Source: Inquilinus limosus DSM 16000 (lineage in GTDB: Bacteria > Pseudomonadota > Alphaproteobacteria > DSM-16000 > Inquilinaceae). From it: DNA of 64,000 nucleotides. The translations under genes were made by a program, and so were the position numbers. Below are positions 46,024-54,557 of this stretch, one piece after another (positions within the stretch are counted from its first letter, which is position 1; each line of letters opens with the position of its first letter). The notes under the pieces are model-generated. The model was not told where the DNA came from and searched no databases. It saw nothing but the letters and a program-made list of their open reading frames with translations. The stretch spans positions 496,001-560,000 of the forward strand of contig NZ_AUHM01000001.1 of the NCBI RefSeq assembly GCF_000423185.1, given 5' to 3'.

Positions 46024-46067
46024 CCCGGCGGGGGCTAACGGTAGGGTTTGGAAAATTCCCCGCCGGG
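46024..46067 (-). promoter_or_regulatory. phage RNA polymerase promoter-like motif, copy 2, in a hairpin
   Basis: The minus strand reads TTTTCCAAACCCTACCGTTAG at 46055-46035. Ten-base arms CCCCGCCGGG/CCCGGCGGGG (46058-46067 and 46024-46033) flank it. It stands at the boundary between replication and structural genes, where T7-type phages start late transcription. Confidence 0.65.
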
Positions 46068-46075
46068 ACAGTGGG

Positions 46076-46579
46076 TTAGGCGACCGGCGCGCCCTTCTTC
46101 TCCTCGAAGGCAATCAGCTTATCGAGCATGTCGCGCGCCTTCTTGAGGTCCTGGATGCCGCCCTTCTTGCGCCACCTGGACACGTACTTGATGACGTTGC
46201 CCTCGGGGAACGGGATGCCGTTGGCCATGATGTAGTCGAGCGGCTGGATCGGCATGTCGGTGTAGTGAGAGCCACCCACCTGGGTTGCCATAGGAGCAAC
46301 CTGGGGGACGGCCTGACGTTCGCCGGGTACGTAACGGGAGGCTTGCTCACGGTTTCCGGGAGGGATCTTGTCCACCGCCCCAGGGCCGGCCTTCACAAAG
46401 CGATCCGCATCCGGGTTGATATCCATGCCGCGGTCAGCAATAACCTTGATCCGGTTTTCCCGGGGGTACGTCTTTAAGACATAGTAGATGTGCCCCTCAG
46501 TCAGATCGCGCTCCCATATGCCTCTGGCCACGCAACGAACAAGGTCGCCCCGCCGGAACGGGAAAGTCACGGGTTCCAA
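46076..46579 (-). CDS. SH3-like domain fused to DUF3310-type protein
   Basis: The protein has 167 residues. Residues 5-70 (FRRGDLVRCVARGIWERDLT) form the small barrel seen repeatedly in this phage. The C-terminal part TQVGGSHYTDMPIQPLDYIM with GNVIKYVSRWRKKGG is the DUF3310 (phage nucleotide-kinase-like) signature. It is the last gene of the replication block and overlaps the exonuclease gene. Confidence 0.8.
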   Translation of the reverse strand: MEPVTFPFRRGDLVRCVARGIWERDLTEGHIYYVLKTYPRENRIKVIADRGMDINPDADRFVKAGPGAVDKIPPGNREQASRYVPGERQAVPQVAPMATQVGGSHYTDMPIQPLDYIMANGIPFPEGNVIKYVSRWRKKGGIQDLKKARDMLDKLIAFEEKKGAPVA

Positions 46580-47421
46580 AGTTTCACCTCCTTGCGTTCG
46601 TAGTCGTAATCCGTGTTCCGGCAGATGCGGGCCACACGGGCCTGCACTAGGGCGTCCTCCTCGGTCAGCCCGGCCGCCTCGTAGTGAGACACCACAATGC
46701 TCCAGAGAGGCACGGACGGGTCGGCGTAGACGATCTGGGGTTCGGTAACTACCTGCCCCTTACGGGGGCCCCTTGTGATCTCCCTGGGGAGAAGCGTGGC
46801 CATGGCCCGCTCCCGCACGTACTTCTGGGCCTTCTCCATGCCGACCCCCGGGCAGCCCGAGTAGCCGTCCGTCTGGTCCCCCGCGAGGGTCTGGATCATG
46901 TGCCACTCATCGGCCTCCTTAGGGGTCACCTCGAAGATCCCGAGATGCGACTTCCCTTGGTTGTAGTGGAGGCCGGGAATGGTCTTCATGTCCTTGTCAA
47001 GGGACACGATGATCTTCTCGCCGGGGATGGCCTTCTTGTGCGTCGCCAGGATGCCCAGCACGTCGTCCCCTTCAAGGGTCGGCTTGCGGTACACCTTGGC
47101 GCCCTTGAACTCGGGGCTCTCCAGGTAGGCGCGAAGGGCCGGGATCAGCATCGGCTTCCGCTTGTCCGCCCGGTTGCTCTTGTAGGTGGGCAGGATGGCC
47201 TTCCGCCAGTTCACCTCATCGGTCAGCGCAATGGCCACCTCATCGGCCCCAAGCTTCTCCTGGAGGCCGAAGATCTGCGAGTTGAGCATGTCCACCGCGG
47301 GGTGCTCCTCGCCGTGCAGCGTCCAAAGCCCGTCACCCCAGTGTATGGGGTGCTCGTTCTGCTGGGCGGACTGGTACACAAGTATGTCGCCGTCCACGAG
47401 GATGGTACGCTTTTCAGGCAT
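46567..47421 (-). CDS. 5'-3' exonuclease (T7 gp6-like, FEN/PIN fold)
   Basis: The protein has 284 residues. Metal-binding segments LVDGDILVYQS, YKSNRADKRK, LEGDDVLGILAT, SLDKDMKTIPG and GDQTDGYSGCPGVG are all present. It removes RNA primers and degrades host DNA during replication. The start overlaps the upstream 55-residue gene by 8 bp. Confidence 0.92.
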   Translation of the reverse strand: MPEKRTILVDGDILVYQSAQQNEHPIHWGDGLWTLHGEEHPAVDMLNSQIFGLQEKLGADEVAIALTDEVNWRKAILPTYKSNRADKRKPMLIPALRAYLESPEFKGAKVYRKPTLEGDDVLGILATHKKAIPGEKIIVSLDKDMKTIPGLHYNQGKSHLGIFEVTPKEADEWHMIQTLAGDQTDGYSGCPGVGMEKAQKYVRERAMATLLPREITRGPRKGQVVTEPQIVYADPSVPLWSIVVSHYEAAGLTEEDALVQARVARICRNTDYDYERKEVKLWNP

Positions 47422-47581
47422 GGCCCCCCACCATCATGTCGTAGAGGTCCAGCTTCCGCCCCGCCTCCTTTACCGCCTCCTCGGCTTCCCGGATCTCGGC
47501 CGGGCTGCCCCCTAGGCGGGCCTCATAGAGGTCGTCCAGGGCGGCGGAATAGTCCCTGTAGAGGGCGTTCCGATCACGCAC
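47414..47581 (-). CDS. 55-residue phage protein
   Basis: GTG start; MRDRNALYRDYSAALDDLYE, then a helical EEAVKEAGRKLDLYDMMV. It overlaps both neighbours by 8 bp, which supports a coupled gene. The function is unknown. Confidence 0.6.
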   Translation of the reverse strand: MRDRNALYRDYSAALDDLYEARLGGSPAEIREAEEAVKEAGRKLDLYDMMVGGHA

Positions 47582-47801
47582 GGTTGGCCTCCTTCATGCG
47601 CCTCCAGTGCTTGACGCCCTCGGAGGTGATCATCCATTGACGGGTGTAGAGGCCGGTGGCCTCGCGGGTGGTGAGGTATCCTTCGCTCGCACAGGCCGCG
47701 ACCGTGGCGGCGTTGGCTCGCGCGAAGTCGGACTTCACGGAGAAGCTGGCCTTGATGGCCCGGTCAAGAACCGCGACAATGGACACCTCAGTGCGTGTCA
47801 A
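47574..47801 (-). CDS. 75-residue helix-turn-helix-like phage protein
   Basis: MTRTEVSIVAVLDRAIKASF, then ANAATVAACASEGYLTTREA and YTRQWMITSEGVKHWRRMKE, which resembles a winged helix. TTG start at 47801 overlaps the end of the polymerase gene; a GTG at 47786 is the alternative. Confidence 0.6.
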   Translation of the reverse strand: MTRTEVSIVAVLDRAIKASFSVKSDFARANAATVAACASEGYLTTREATGLYTRQWMITSEGVKHWRRMKEANRA

Positions 47802-49881
47802 GCCACGACCTCCCGACCTTGAATTCCCCATCGATCCGGACGCGGAACCGGAAGTGATCGCCGGCCTCGGATAGGGCTTGTACTGCTGCTTTACCGACAC
47901 GATCGGCAATCTCCTCTGTACGGGCCTCAAATTGCATCTCGTCATGAATGTGCGCGACCATGGCGAAGTCTTCCCCACGGACGAGCCCTTCTTGGGCGAG
48001 GATGCGGTGGACGATGACGGTGGCCTTCTTGACCACCAGCGCCCCTGCGGATTGCAGAAGCGTGTTCAGTGCGGCATGCGCCGAGCGGATCTTCAGGGCC
48101 TGCCCATCAAGGGCCATGATGTAGCCCTGTGCCTTGGCCTTGCTCTGGACAGCTTCGATGAGCTTCTTCAGAGCCGGCGTCTTGGACAGGAAGTTCCGCT
48201 TAAGTTTCCCTCCGACCTTCTTCAGAAGCTCCTCTCCGGGCACCTCAACGTCCCCGAAGAACTTCTCCTTCAGGTCCTCGTAAGGCAGCCCGAACTTCTT
48301 CAGGTCGGTCAGGATGTCTTGTAGGATCTTGCCGGCCTTCAGGTCCCCAGAGCCGTACAGGAACCCATAGAACCACCTCTTGACACCCTCGCGGATGATC
48401 TTGTGGCGCTTGTTCTCGGGGTCTCTATCGCCGCTCACTAGGCCCATGGCACAGGCGTTCGCCCAGTGGACATCGCCCTCTAACAGGATCTTCCCGTACA
48501 CACCGCCGTCGTAGCGGTGTAGGAAGTGGGCGAGGCACCGCAGCTCCAGCCCGGAGGCGTCAGCGCCTACCTGGAACCACCCCTCAGTCGGGATGAACAG
48601 GGCTCGGCACTCGGCGCCGTAGGGAGCCGTAACGCTCGGCACCTGAGCCACGTTGGGATTGCTATGGGTGCAGCGCCGGGTAACCGCTCCGATGGTGTTG
48701 ACGGAGCCGTAGATGCGCCCGTTGCGAACCAGACGGAGCCACGCTTGCTCCCCTTCCGCGAGCTGGCCAATGCGCTTCTCGACCGTGAAGAACTCGGTCA
48801 GCAGCGGCGCCAGATCGTAGGGCAGCTTTTCGAGAACCGTTTCGTCAACCTTAGGGTGCCCGTCTGGGGTGAACTCATCGGGCTCCCAGCCGTACAGCGT
48901 GATCAGCCTATCGGCGACTTGCTGGCGGGACGACGGGTTGAACTCGCGGAGGGAAACCTTGGTGTAGGGGACGCCCTCGGTGTACTCCTCGGTGACCGGC
49001 TGGGCCTCCCAGGCGACCTTCCCACGCTTCTTCACGGGGACCATGCGGGTGCCCAGATCGGGACGCTTGACGCGGCGGGACTTCTTCGGGGTGACCTCGC
49101 CCTCGCTCACGTACCAAGGGCGGATAGCGCCCTCCAGCTCCCGCTTCAGCTCGGAGCGGCGGCGCACAAGGGTAGCGTAAAGCTCCTGGGCCTTGGCCTC
49201 ATCGAACCGGAAGCCTCGGCGCTCCTGATAGGCCAGGATCTCCGCGAACTCGTGTTCCATCTCGACCGCGGCCAGGGACGGCTTGCGGGAGATGATGAGG
49301 TTCCAGAACTTTTCGGTGACCCTCACGTCGCCCACACAGTAGGTCTGCATGGCCTCGTTCCAGGTCTCCCAGGCGTTCTCTTGCTTCCCGTAATCGCCCT
49401 TCCGGAGCCCCAGGCGGTATCCCCAGGCTTCCAGTCCGTGCTGCCCTGTGAGGGGGCCGGGGAGCGCGTAGACGGCGCCTCGGGCCAGGGCCTTCTTCCG
49501 GTTCGTCGCGTCGATCTCCCGGAGGTCGCCCCAGATGAGGCGTGAGAGAACGAGGGTGTCCCGGACCACCGCCTGGGTGTCCCATTCGGGGTACAGCTTG
49601 CGGATGACCGGGTCGTCATACCGTATCCAGTTCTGGCCGACGATCAGCTTCGCCTTGGCCAGCATGTCCAGGCCCGTCCGGATCGGGACGTAGCCCGGCT
49701 GGTCAGCGCAAGAGATGACAGCCCCGTTCACCATGTCGATCAGGACCAAGCTGTGCATCTTGGTCACGGTGTCGTAGAGGCCGTTCGTCTCGGTGTCCGC
49801 GAAGAACGCCTCGCCTGGGGAGTAGTCTTCCAGGTTGAACGTCAGGTGCTGCGGGAGGGGACGTAGAGGAACGCTCGTCAC
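47788..49881 (-). CDS. DNA polymerase (T7 gp5-like family A)
   Basis: The protein has 697 residues (T7 gp5 704). The 3'-5' exonuclease motif DTETNGL lies near 30. Polymerase motif A GADASGLELR is near 439, motif B KRWFYGFLYGSG near 500 with the Tyr typical of T7 polymerase, and motif C HIHDEMQ near 645. It replicates the genome with the primase-helicase; host thioredoxin as clamp is known for T7 and only inferred here. Confidence 0.95.
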   Translation of the reverse strand: MTSVPLRPLPQHLTFNLEDYSPGEAFFADTETNGLYDTVTKMHSLVLIDMVNGAVISCADQPGYVPIRTGLDMLAKAKLIVGQNWIRYDDPVIRKLYPEWDTQAVVRDTLVLSRLIWGDLREIDATNRKKALARGAVYALPGPLTGQHGLEAWGYRLGLRKGDYGKQENAWETWNEAMQTYCVGDVRVTEKFWNLIISRKPSLAAVEMEHEFAEILAYQERRGFRFDEAKAQELYATLVRRRSELKRELEGAIRPWYVSEGEVTPKKSRRVKRPDLGTRMVPVKKRGKVAWEAQPVTEEYTEGVPYTKVSLREFNPSSRQQVADRLITLYGWEPDEFTPDGHPKVDETVLEKLPYDLAPLLTEFFTVEKRIGQLAEGEQAWLRLVRNGRIYGSVNTIGAVTRRCTHSNPNVAQVPSVTAPYGAECRALFIPTEGWFQVGADASGLELRCLAHFLHRYDGGVYGKILLEGDVHWANACAMGLVSGDRDPENKRHKIIREGVKRWFYGFLYGSGDLKAGKILQDILTDLKKFGLPYEDLKEKFFGDVEVPGEELLKKVGGKLKRNFLSKTPALKKLIEAVQSKAKAQGYIMALDGQALKIRSAHAALNTLLQSAGALVVKKATVIVHRILAQEGLVRGEDFAMVAHIHDEMQFEARTEEIADRVGKAAVQALSEAGDHFRFRVRIDGEFKVGRSWLDTH

Positions 49882-50072
49882 CGCACCGCCCTCAGGGGCG
49901 GCATGGTCCCCCGCAGTTCGGCCCGCTGGGTTTGTAGCCGCTGGATCTCCAGGGCGGTATCCGGGCTCGGGTTCTTGGCGAGCCGTTCCTTTGCCCGCTG
50001 AATGGCATCGCTAAGGGATCGTATGGATGCCATCTTGCCGAAGTGTTCCGGCGGTGGTTGGGATGCTTGCAT
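49878..50072 (-). CDS. 64-residue phage protein before DNA polymerase
   Basis: SIRSLSDAIQRAKERLAKNP, then EIQRLQTQRAELRGT: helical and basic. It overlaps the polymerase start by 4 bp; Met14 is an alternative start. The function is unknown. Confidence 0.55.
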   Translation of the reverse strand: MQASQPPPEHFGKMASIRSLSDAIQRAKERLAKNPSPDTALEIQRLQTQRAELRGTMPPLRAVR

Positions 50073-50095
50073 TCGTCCTCTCGTGGGAGTGACAG

Positions 50096-50120
50096 AAAAG
50101 GGGCGCCCGAAGACGCCCCT
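50096..50120 (-). terminator. terminator paired with a family B palindrome
   Basis: GGGGCG/CGCCCC with an 8-base loop, followed by TTTTC on the minus strand, 10 bp downstream of the palindrome at 50130-50147. Confidence 0.7.
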
Positions 50121-50129
50121 TAAGGGTCA

Positions 50130-50147
50130 TGTCAAGTTGACTTGACA
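50130..50147. promoter_or_regulatory. family B palindrome, site 5
   Basis: TGTCAAGTTGACTTGACA, a perfect 18-bp palindrome between the primase-helicase stop and a terminator. Confidence 0.75.
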
Positions 50148-50153
50148 GGTGGA

Positions 50154-51809
50154 TCAGAAGGGCATCTCGCCCTCGAAAGTGTCGCCGTTCGCGTCCGTGA
50201 AGGTCGGGCCTTCCGCCAGCTCGGGCGGGATGGCTACGAGGCGGCCGGTCTCCCGGTCGTAGTTCAGGTGCCCGGCGATGCCCGTCTCGCCCGTCCAGCG
50301 GTTCTTCAAGATCCGCAGCACGGACACGTTTGGGTTCTCGCCTTGCTGGTTCCGCTCCACGCCGATGACCATGTCCGATAGCTGGGCGATGGCATGGCTA
50401 CCGCGAAGCTGGGACAGGCTGGTGACGGCGCCCTCCTCATGCCCCTTATCGCCGCTCGGACGCTTCAGGTGACTGATGAGGATCAGGCCGATGTTCAGCT
50501 CCTTGGCCAGCGTGACCAGGGCCGTCATCGCGTTGTCTATCAAGCGGCGTTCGTCGCCGTCCTCCATGCCTGATATGAGGATCGACAGGTGGTCGAGAAT
50601 GATCCACCCACAACCGCAGCTCACGGCCATGAACCGGATGCGTGCCAGGATGTTGTCCAGCTCGGTTGAGCCGAAGTGGTCATAGAGGTACATCCGGCCG
50701 GTGCCGAGGGTGGCATCGTAGGCGCGGCGTAGGTCCACCTGAGAGACCCCTTCACGGGACAGGTGAACGGGCTTGTTGAGGTGCAGCCCTAGGATGCCCA
50801 GGGCCGTCCGCTTGACCGGCTCCTCCAGCTTCAGCCATCCGACCGTCTCGCCGAGGCTGTGAAGGTGGTAGCCAATCTCCGTGGCTATGGCGCTCTTGCC
50901 GATGCCCGAGCCTGCGGTCAGGGTGACCAACTCCCCGCGGCGGAGGCCTAGGGTCATGTTGTTCAACGGGAGGTCCCATGGGTACGGGACGCTCGGGGTG
51001 TTGTCCTCGGCGGACACCAGCTCCCACAGCTCGTTCCCGTTCAGGATACCATCGGGGCGGTACGGCTTGGCGTTCCAGATGGCCTTGATAATCTCGTCAT
51101 CGCGGCCCGCCTGGAGCATGTCCGAGGCGTCCTTGAGCGGCAGAATGGCGATCTTCGCCTTGCCGGGCGAGAGAAGCTGGGCGCACTCAGCGGCGGCGCC
51201 CTGACCGTGCTCGTCCTGGTCGAACATCAGGACGACTTCATCGAAGCTCTCCAGCCATTGGATCTGCTTCCGGAATACCTTGGCGGCCCCCTTTGCGCCG
51301 CTCGGTACACTCACCACCGGCCACTTATTGCCCTGGGCCTGGGAAACGGACAGGGCGTCTAGCTCTCCCTCGGTGACCGTCACCCGCTTTCCACCACCAC
51401 CCCAGAGGTGCTGTCCGTAGAAGCGGTCGGTGTAGGCGCCGAGGCTCTCGAATGTCTTGTCAGCGAACCGGATCTTCTGCCCGATGGGGCGGCCGGTGTC
51501 GTCGCGGCTGGTGGCGATCTGGACGATCTGCCCGCGGTACTCCCCGACCGTGTAGCCCCACTTGCGGCAGGTCTCCTCGGTCAGGCGCCGCTTACCTAGC
51601 GGCTGATACTCGCCCCGCACAGGGCGGAATTCACCCTTTGCGGGCTCCCGCGGGGCGGCATCTCGCGCGCCCTCTCCGGGGGTGTAGGTGTCGCAGGAGA
51701 AGCAATAGCTGTGGCCGTCCGAGTACACGGCACAGGCGTCAGAGGAGCCGCACGCATCGCACGGCCCCTTGCTGATCAGGGTGCTCTCCTCCCGGCTCTG
51801 CTCAGTCAC
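50154..51809 (-). CDS. primase-helicase (T7 gp4-like)
   Basis: The protein has 551 residues. An N-terminal zinc ribbon (Cys17, 20, 36, 39), a TOPRIM primase core (VTEGELDALS, VVLMFDQDEHG) and a RecA-like helicase with Walker A GSGIGKS near 301 and WIILDHLSIL are in the T7 order. The acidic C-terminus ends in Phe (EGEMPF), as needed in T7 for contact with the polymerase. Confidence 0.95.
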   Translation of the reverse strand: MTEQSREESTLISKGPCDACGSSDACAVYSDGHSYCFSCDTYTPGEGARDAAPREPAKGEFRPVRGEYQPLGKRRLTEETCRKWGYTVGEYRGQIVQIATSRDDTGRPIGQKIRFADKTFESLGAYTDRFYGQHLWGGGGKRVTVTEGELDALSVSQAQGNKWPVVSVPSGAKGAAKVFRKQIQWLESFDEVVLMFDQDEHGQGAAAECAQLLSPGKAKIAILPLKDASDMLQAGRDDEIIKAIWNAKPYRPDGILNGNELWELVSAEDNTPSVPYPWDLPLNNMTLGLRRGELVTLTAGSGIGKSAIATEIGYHLHSLGETVGWLKLEEPVKRTALGILGLHLNKPVHLSREGVSQVDLRRAYDATLGTGRMYLYDHFGSTELDNILARIRFMAVSCGCGWIILDHLSILISGMEDGDERRLIDNAMTALVTLAKELNIGLILISHLKRPSGDKGHEEGAVTSLSQLRGSHAIAQLSDMVIGVERNQQGENPNVSVLRILKNRWTGETGIAGHLNYDRETGRLVAIPPELAEGPTFTDANGDTFEGEMPF

Positions 51810-52008
51810 GCAGTAGGCGGTAGCGGCGAATGTCGCGCGCCCAGAAATTGCTCCAGACCATTGCCGTCTCGACAGTTTGGAGCCATGCGTAGCGGCCGTT
51901 GGTGAGTTGAACCGGCCGCCATGCGAACCAAGAGCGCCACTTCCTCCGCTGCTGCCTGCGGAGCTGCTCCCGGTATGACCGCTCGGTATTCGTCATTCCG
52001 AAGATCAT
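51802..52008 (-). CDS. 68-residue basic phage protein
   Basis: MTNTERSYREQLRRQQRRKW then YAWLQTVETAMVWSNFW. AGGAGA precedes the start, and the end overlaps the helicase start by 8 bp. The function is unknown. Confidence 0.6.
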   Translation of the reverse strand: MIFGMTNTERSYREQLRRQQRRKWRSWFAWRPVQLTNGRYAWLQTVETAMVWSNFWARDIRRYRLLRD

Positions 52009-52017
52009 GGGGATCTC

Positions 52018-52092
52018 CTAGATGAGGGTGATGAGGAGGACGAAAAGGGCCACCCAAAGGGCAGCCCCAGAGAAGTACTCACGCCACAGCAT
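52018..52092 (-). CDS. 24-residue membrane peptide
   Basis: MLWREYFSGAALWVALFVLL, then ITLI. It overlaps the preceding gene by 14 bp. One membrane helix; weakly supported by coupling only. Confidence 0.35.
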   Translation of the reverse strand: MLWREYFSGAALWVALFVLLITLI

Positions 52093-52270
52093 CGGCGGTC
52101 ATTTCGTGGAGGAGTGCCGTGGTGACGATGAAGTCCTCGCCGTGTGTTGCTCGGATCACCTCCACCGCCTTGAGCGCGGCCTCCTCATCCTCGAACGGGA
52201 TTTGGGTGGTGGTCATGGCGGCCTTGTTGGCCTTCAGGACCAGCGTAAGGAGGACCGTAACGGGGACCAT
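52079..52270 (-). CDS. 63-residue phage protein
   Basis: A hydrophobic N-terminus (MVPVTVLLTLVLKANKAAMT) leads to a helical DEEAALKAVEVIRATHGE part. A start at Met19 would remove the hydrophobic segment. The function is unknown. Confidence 0.55.
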   Translation of the reverse strand: MVPVTVLLTLVLKANKAAMTTTQIPFEDEEAALKAVEVIRATHGEDFIVTTALLHEMTADAVA

Positions 52271-52500
52271 CAGGCCACCTTACGGCGCTGTCCGTGCTTG
52301 CCCCGCTTCACGAGCGAGTATTCGGCGTAGCGGTGGCCCGTCTCATCGGTCTTCATGACCGCAACGATGTCGTGGCCATCCTTGCGCAGCTCCTCCACGC
52401 GGGAGGCCAGCCGTTCGATGCGGTAAACCTGCCGGGCTTCGAGCTGGGTGATCGTCTTTCCGGCGAGGAAGTGGGAAAGGAGGGAGGCTTTCTGGGCCAT
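52270..52500 (-). CDS. helix-turn-helix phage protein (HTH_39-like)
   Basis: The protein has 76 residues. LLSHFLAGKTITQLEARQVY, then RIERLASRVEELRKDGHDIV and RYAEYSLVKR, is the HTH pattern common in phage replication regions. It may bind phage DNA; no target is known. Confidence 0.75.
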   Translation of the reverse strand: MAQKASLLSHFLAGKTITQLEARQVYRIERLASRVEELRKDGHDIVAVMKTDETGHRYAEYSLVKRGKHGQRRKVA

Positions 52501-52583
52501 AGGGGTTCCTTGTCTCTTGGAGAGGCGCGCATTGGCCCCCGAGGGGTGAACCTCAGGGGCCGCGCAAGGAGTGGGTTAGAGGG

Positions 52584-52748
52584 TCAGTCGCGCGTCATTG
52601 CGGCAACGGTCCCGAGCATCCCCACCACAGTGATAGGGACGCCAATGAGGACCATGGCCGGGTGGGTCGCAGCGGCCACGGCTGTGGTCACGACACTGCC
52701 GACCACGCCCGCAGAGAACACGGCTAAAACGGTCAGGATGAAGTGCAT
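52584..52748 (-). CDS. 54-residue membrane protein
   Basis: Two hydrophobic helices (FILTVLAVFSAGVVGSVVTT and AMVLIGVPITVVGMLGTVAA). The start overlaps the previous stop. It lies just downstream of the amidase in transcription order, so a lysis role is possible. Confidence 0.55.
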   Translation of the reverse strand: MHFILTVLAVFSAGVVGSVVTTAVAAATHPAMVLIGVPITVVGMLGTVAAMTRD

Positions 52749-52855
52749 CATCGGGTGGCTGCCCAGTAAGACAGTCCAAAGAGGAACGCCCCTGCGACCA
52801 TCCCCACGAGGAAGCCGAGGGAGAAAGCGTTACCAAGCATCTCTTGGGTGATCAC
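52748..52855 (-). CDS. 35-residue membrane peptide
   Basis: GTG start with AGGAG upstream. ITQEMLGNAFSLGFLVGMVA, then GAFLFGLSYWAATR: one helix. The function is unknown. Confidence 0.5.
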   Translation of the reverse strand: MITQEMLGNAFSLGFLVGMVAGAFLFGLSYWAATR

Positions 52856-52870
52856 GGGGGTCTCCTGTGG

Positions 52871-53362
52871 TTACTTGAACGGCACCACCTCGCCGGTCTC
52901 CCACCAGTGGCGGAAGACGAACGAAGGGCATGCCTTCGCGGGGGCCATGACGCGCTTGCCCCAGTGCCCGAGGCGGGCGAGGCGGATCACGTCGTTGTGG
53001 CCCATGATGTTGTCGTCGGAGATGCCGTAGCGGCGCGCCAGCTCCTTCAGGTGCCACCGAAGGCTGTCGAACTGGGCCTCCGTGAAGTTGGCCGCGGGGG
53101 CGCCTCGGCTGTCCACGCCGCCCACCATGCAGACGCCGATTGACCGGGCGTTCATGCCGGGACCGCAGTCGCCAATGTGGGCAGGGACCTTGTCGATGGG
53201 CCGCCCGTCCTCGATCACGCCATTGCGGCGGATGACGAAGTTATAGCCGATGTCGAACCAGCCCAGCTTCCGGTGCATCGCGCGGATCTCCTCGGCGCCG
53301 ATGTCCTGGGCGGGCTTGGTGGCGCTGCAATGGGCCACCAGAAGGTCAATCTTACGGCTCAC
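52871..53362 (-). CDS. N-acetylmuramoyl-L-alanine amidase (T7 gp3.5 lysozyme-like)
   Basis: The protein has 163 residues. Zinc ligands are visible as VAHCSATKPAQ, GHNDV and KACPSF; the Tyr of GWFDIGYNF is the catalytic position. NARSIGVCMVGGVDSRG matches T7 lysozyme closely. In T7 this protein also inhibits the phage RNA polymerase; the same double role is likely here but unproven. Confidence 0.93.
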   Translation of the reverse strand: MSRKIDLLVAHCSATKPAQDIGAEEIRAMHRKLGWFDIGYNFVIRRNGVIEDGRPIDKVPAHIGDCGPGMNARSIGVCMVGGVDSRGAPAANFTEAQFDSLRWHLKELARRYGISDDNIMGHNDVIRLARLGHWGKRVMAPAKACPSFVFRHWWETGEVVPFK

Positions 53363-53832
53363 TTCCGGCCCCCCTTGGAGGGCTTCAGCAGCTCCATAAT
53401 GACAGCCAGGGACTTCTTGTTCGGGGGCTCCTTAAGCCACGCCAGAGGGGGCTTCTTGGCCGCGAACGGGATGCCCAGCTTCATGCAGACCATCGCATAG
53501 GTGGTCTGGGATGCCTTGCTGATGCGAGCGTTGGGGTTGGAGAACACCATCCGGATATCGAGTTCGGGGTACTGGGACTTGACCAGCGCCATCTTCTGAC
53601 GATCATCAGTCGTCCACCGACCCTTGCTCTCAAGGATGATGCCGTTGTGAAGGAACCAATCCGGCGTGTACTTGTGCTTTTTCTCCGGCTTGGTGTACGG
53701 GATTACGACGGCCTCGTAGTCGAACGCAACGCCTTCCTGTTTCAGGAAAGCGGCAATATCTTCTTCGAGGCCGCTACGGAAGCCATGCAGGAGCGCCGCC
53801 TCCTGCTGGGTGAGCTTCTTGGCGGCGGGCAT
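53359..53832 (-). CDS. endonuclease I, Holliday-junction resolvase (T7 gp3-like)
   Basis: The protein has 157 residues. Catalytic residues Glu23, Asp58, Glu68 and Lys70 match T7 Glu20, Asp55, Glu65 and Lys67 with a constant offset (YTPDWFLHNGIILESKGRW). ELDIRMVFSNPNARISKAS continues the family match. It resolves branched DNA and breaks down host DNA. Confidence 0.94.
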   Translation of the reverse strand: MPAAKKLTQQEAALLHGFRSGLEEDIAAFLKQEGVAFDYEAVVIPYTKPEKKHKYTPDWFLHNGIILESKGRWTTDDRQKMALVKSQYPELDIRMVFSNPNARISKASQTTYAMVCMKLGIPFAAKKPPLAWLKEPPNKKSLAVIMELLKPSKGGRK

Positions 53833-53834
53833 CT

Positions 53835-54557
53835 TTAGAAATCGCCCGAGGACGCATCATCGGTGGCGCCGGTCTCGTCGCCGAAGCCCTCCTCGGGGGC
53901 CTCATCCTCGACCGCGCTGTCATCATGTGTATAGCCGTCCTCCTCGCCGAAGCCGAAGGACTTGGCCGAGCGTTCGCCGCCCTGCACCAGCTCGATAAGC
54001 TGCGCCGCTTCGAGGCCCAGGCGGAGCCCGCAGGCGCCCGTTCCGGGGATGAAGTAGGGCTCGGCGGTGAACTGGACCTTGATGATGGAGCCGGACCAGA
54101 TTTCCGGGACCTTGACCATCAGCTTGCCGCGGGCGTCGAAGACCGCGAGCTTGTGGTTCCACCGCTGGCCGGCTCGGGGGCCCTTCTTGAACTCGCCCGA
54201 GGCCCGGCGGGAGAACGAGAACTCGATTTCGCCCGTGGGCTCCTCGGTCTCGGGATCGTAGATGGTCGAGTAGAGCGGGTTGACGGTGATCTTCCCGAGC
54301 TTCTTCCGGGTCTCGACCTTGAGCTGCTTGAACGCCTCCTCGGCGGCCTCCACGGCCTGCGCGTGCAGGGGTTCCAGCTTCTTGATCATGGCCTGGATGT
54401 TCGGGTCATCCAGCCGGCCCCGGCCGCGGGTCTTGAACTTGCCGTCCGCGTCCGGGAACTGTTTCGTGCCGTAGTCCGGCTTGTCCAGCTTCGGCCAGAC
54501 AGCGGTCAGACGGCAGGAGTTGAACTTGGGGAGGGACTTCTTGTCAGCGTATGCCAA
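53835..54557 (-). CDS. single-stranded DNA-binding protein (T7 gp2.5-like)
   Basis: The protein has 240 residues. An OB-fold core (KLAVFDARGKLMVKVPEIWS, IIKVQFTAEPYFIPGTGACG) precedes an acidic tail ending SGDF; T7 gp2.5 also ends in an acidic tail with Phe. The start codon is TTG at 54557, inside the upstream 61-residue frame and without a strong ribosome-binding site, so translation may depend on coupling. Confidence 0.9.
   Translation of the reverse strand: MAYADKKSLPKFNSCRLTAVWPKLDKPDYGTKQFPDADGKFKTRGRGRLDDPNIQAMIKKLEPLHAQAVEAAEEAFKQLKVETRKKLGKITVNPLYSTIYDPETEEPTGEIEFSFSRRASGEFKKGPRAGQRWNHKLAVFDARGKLMVKVPEIWSGSIIKVQFTAEPYFIPGTGACGLRLGLEAAQLIELVQGGERSAKSFGFGEEDGYTHDDSAVEDEAPEEGFGDETGATDDASSGDF

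Noticed and set aside
50130-50147. Reading family B sites as sigma-70 -35 boxes because of TTGACA
   Set aside because: No -10 element lies 16-18 bp downstream on either strand at the sites checked, and several sites are inside genes; the symmetry is the better explanation.
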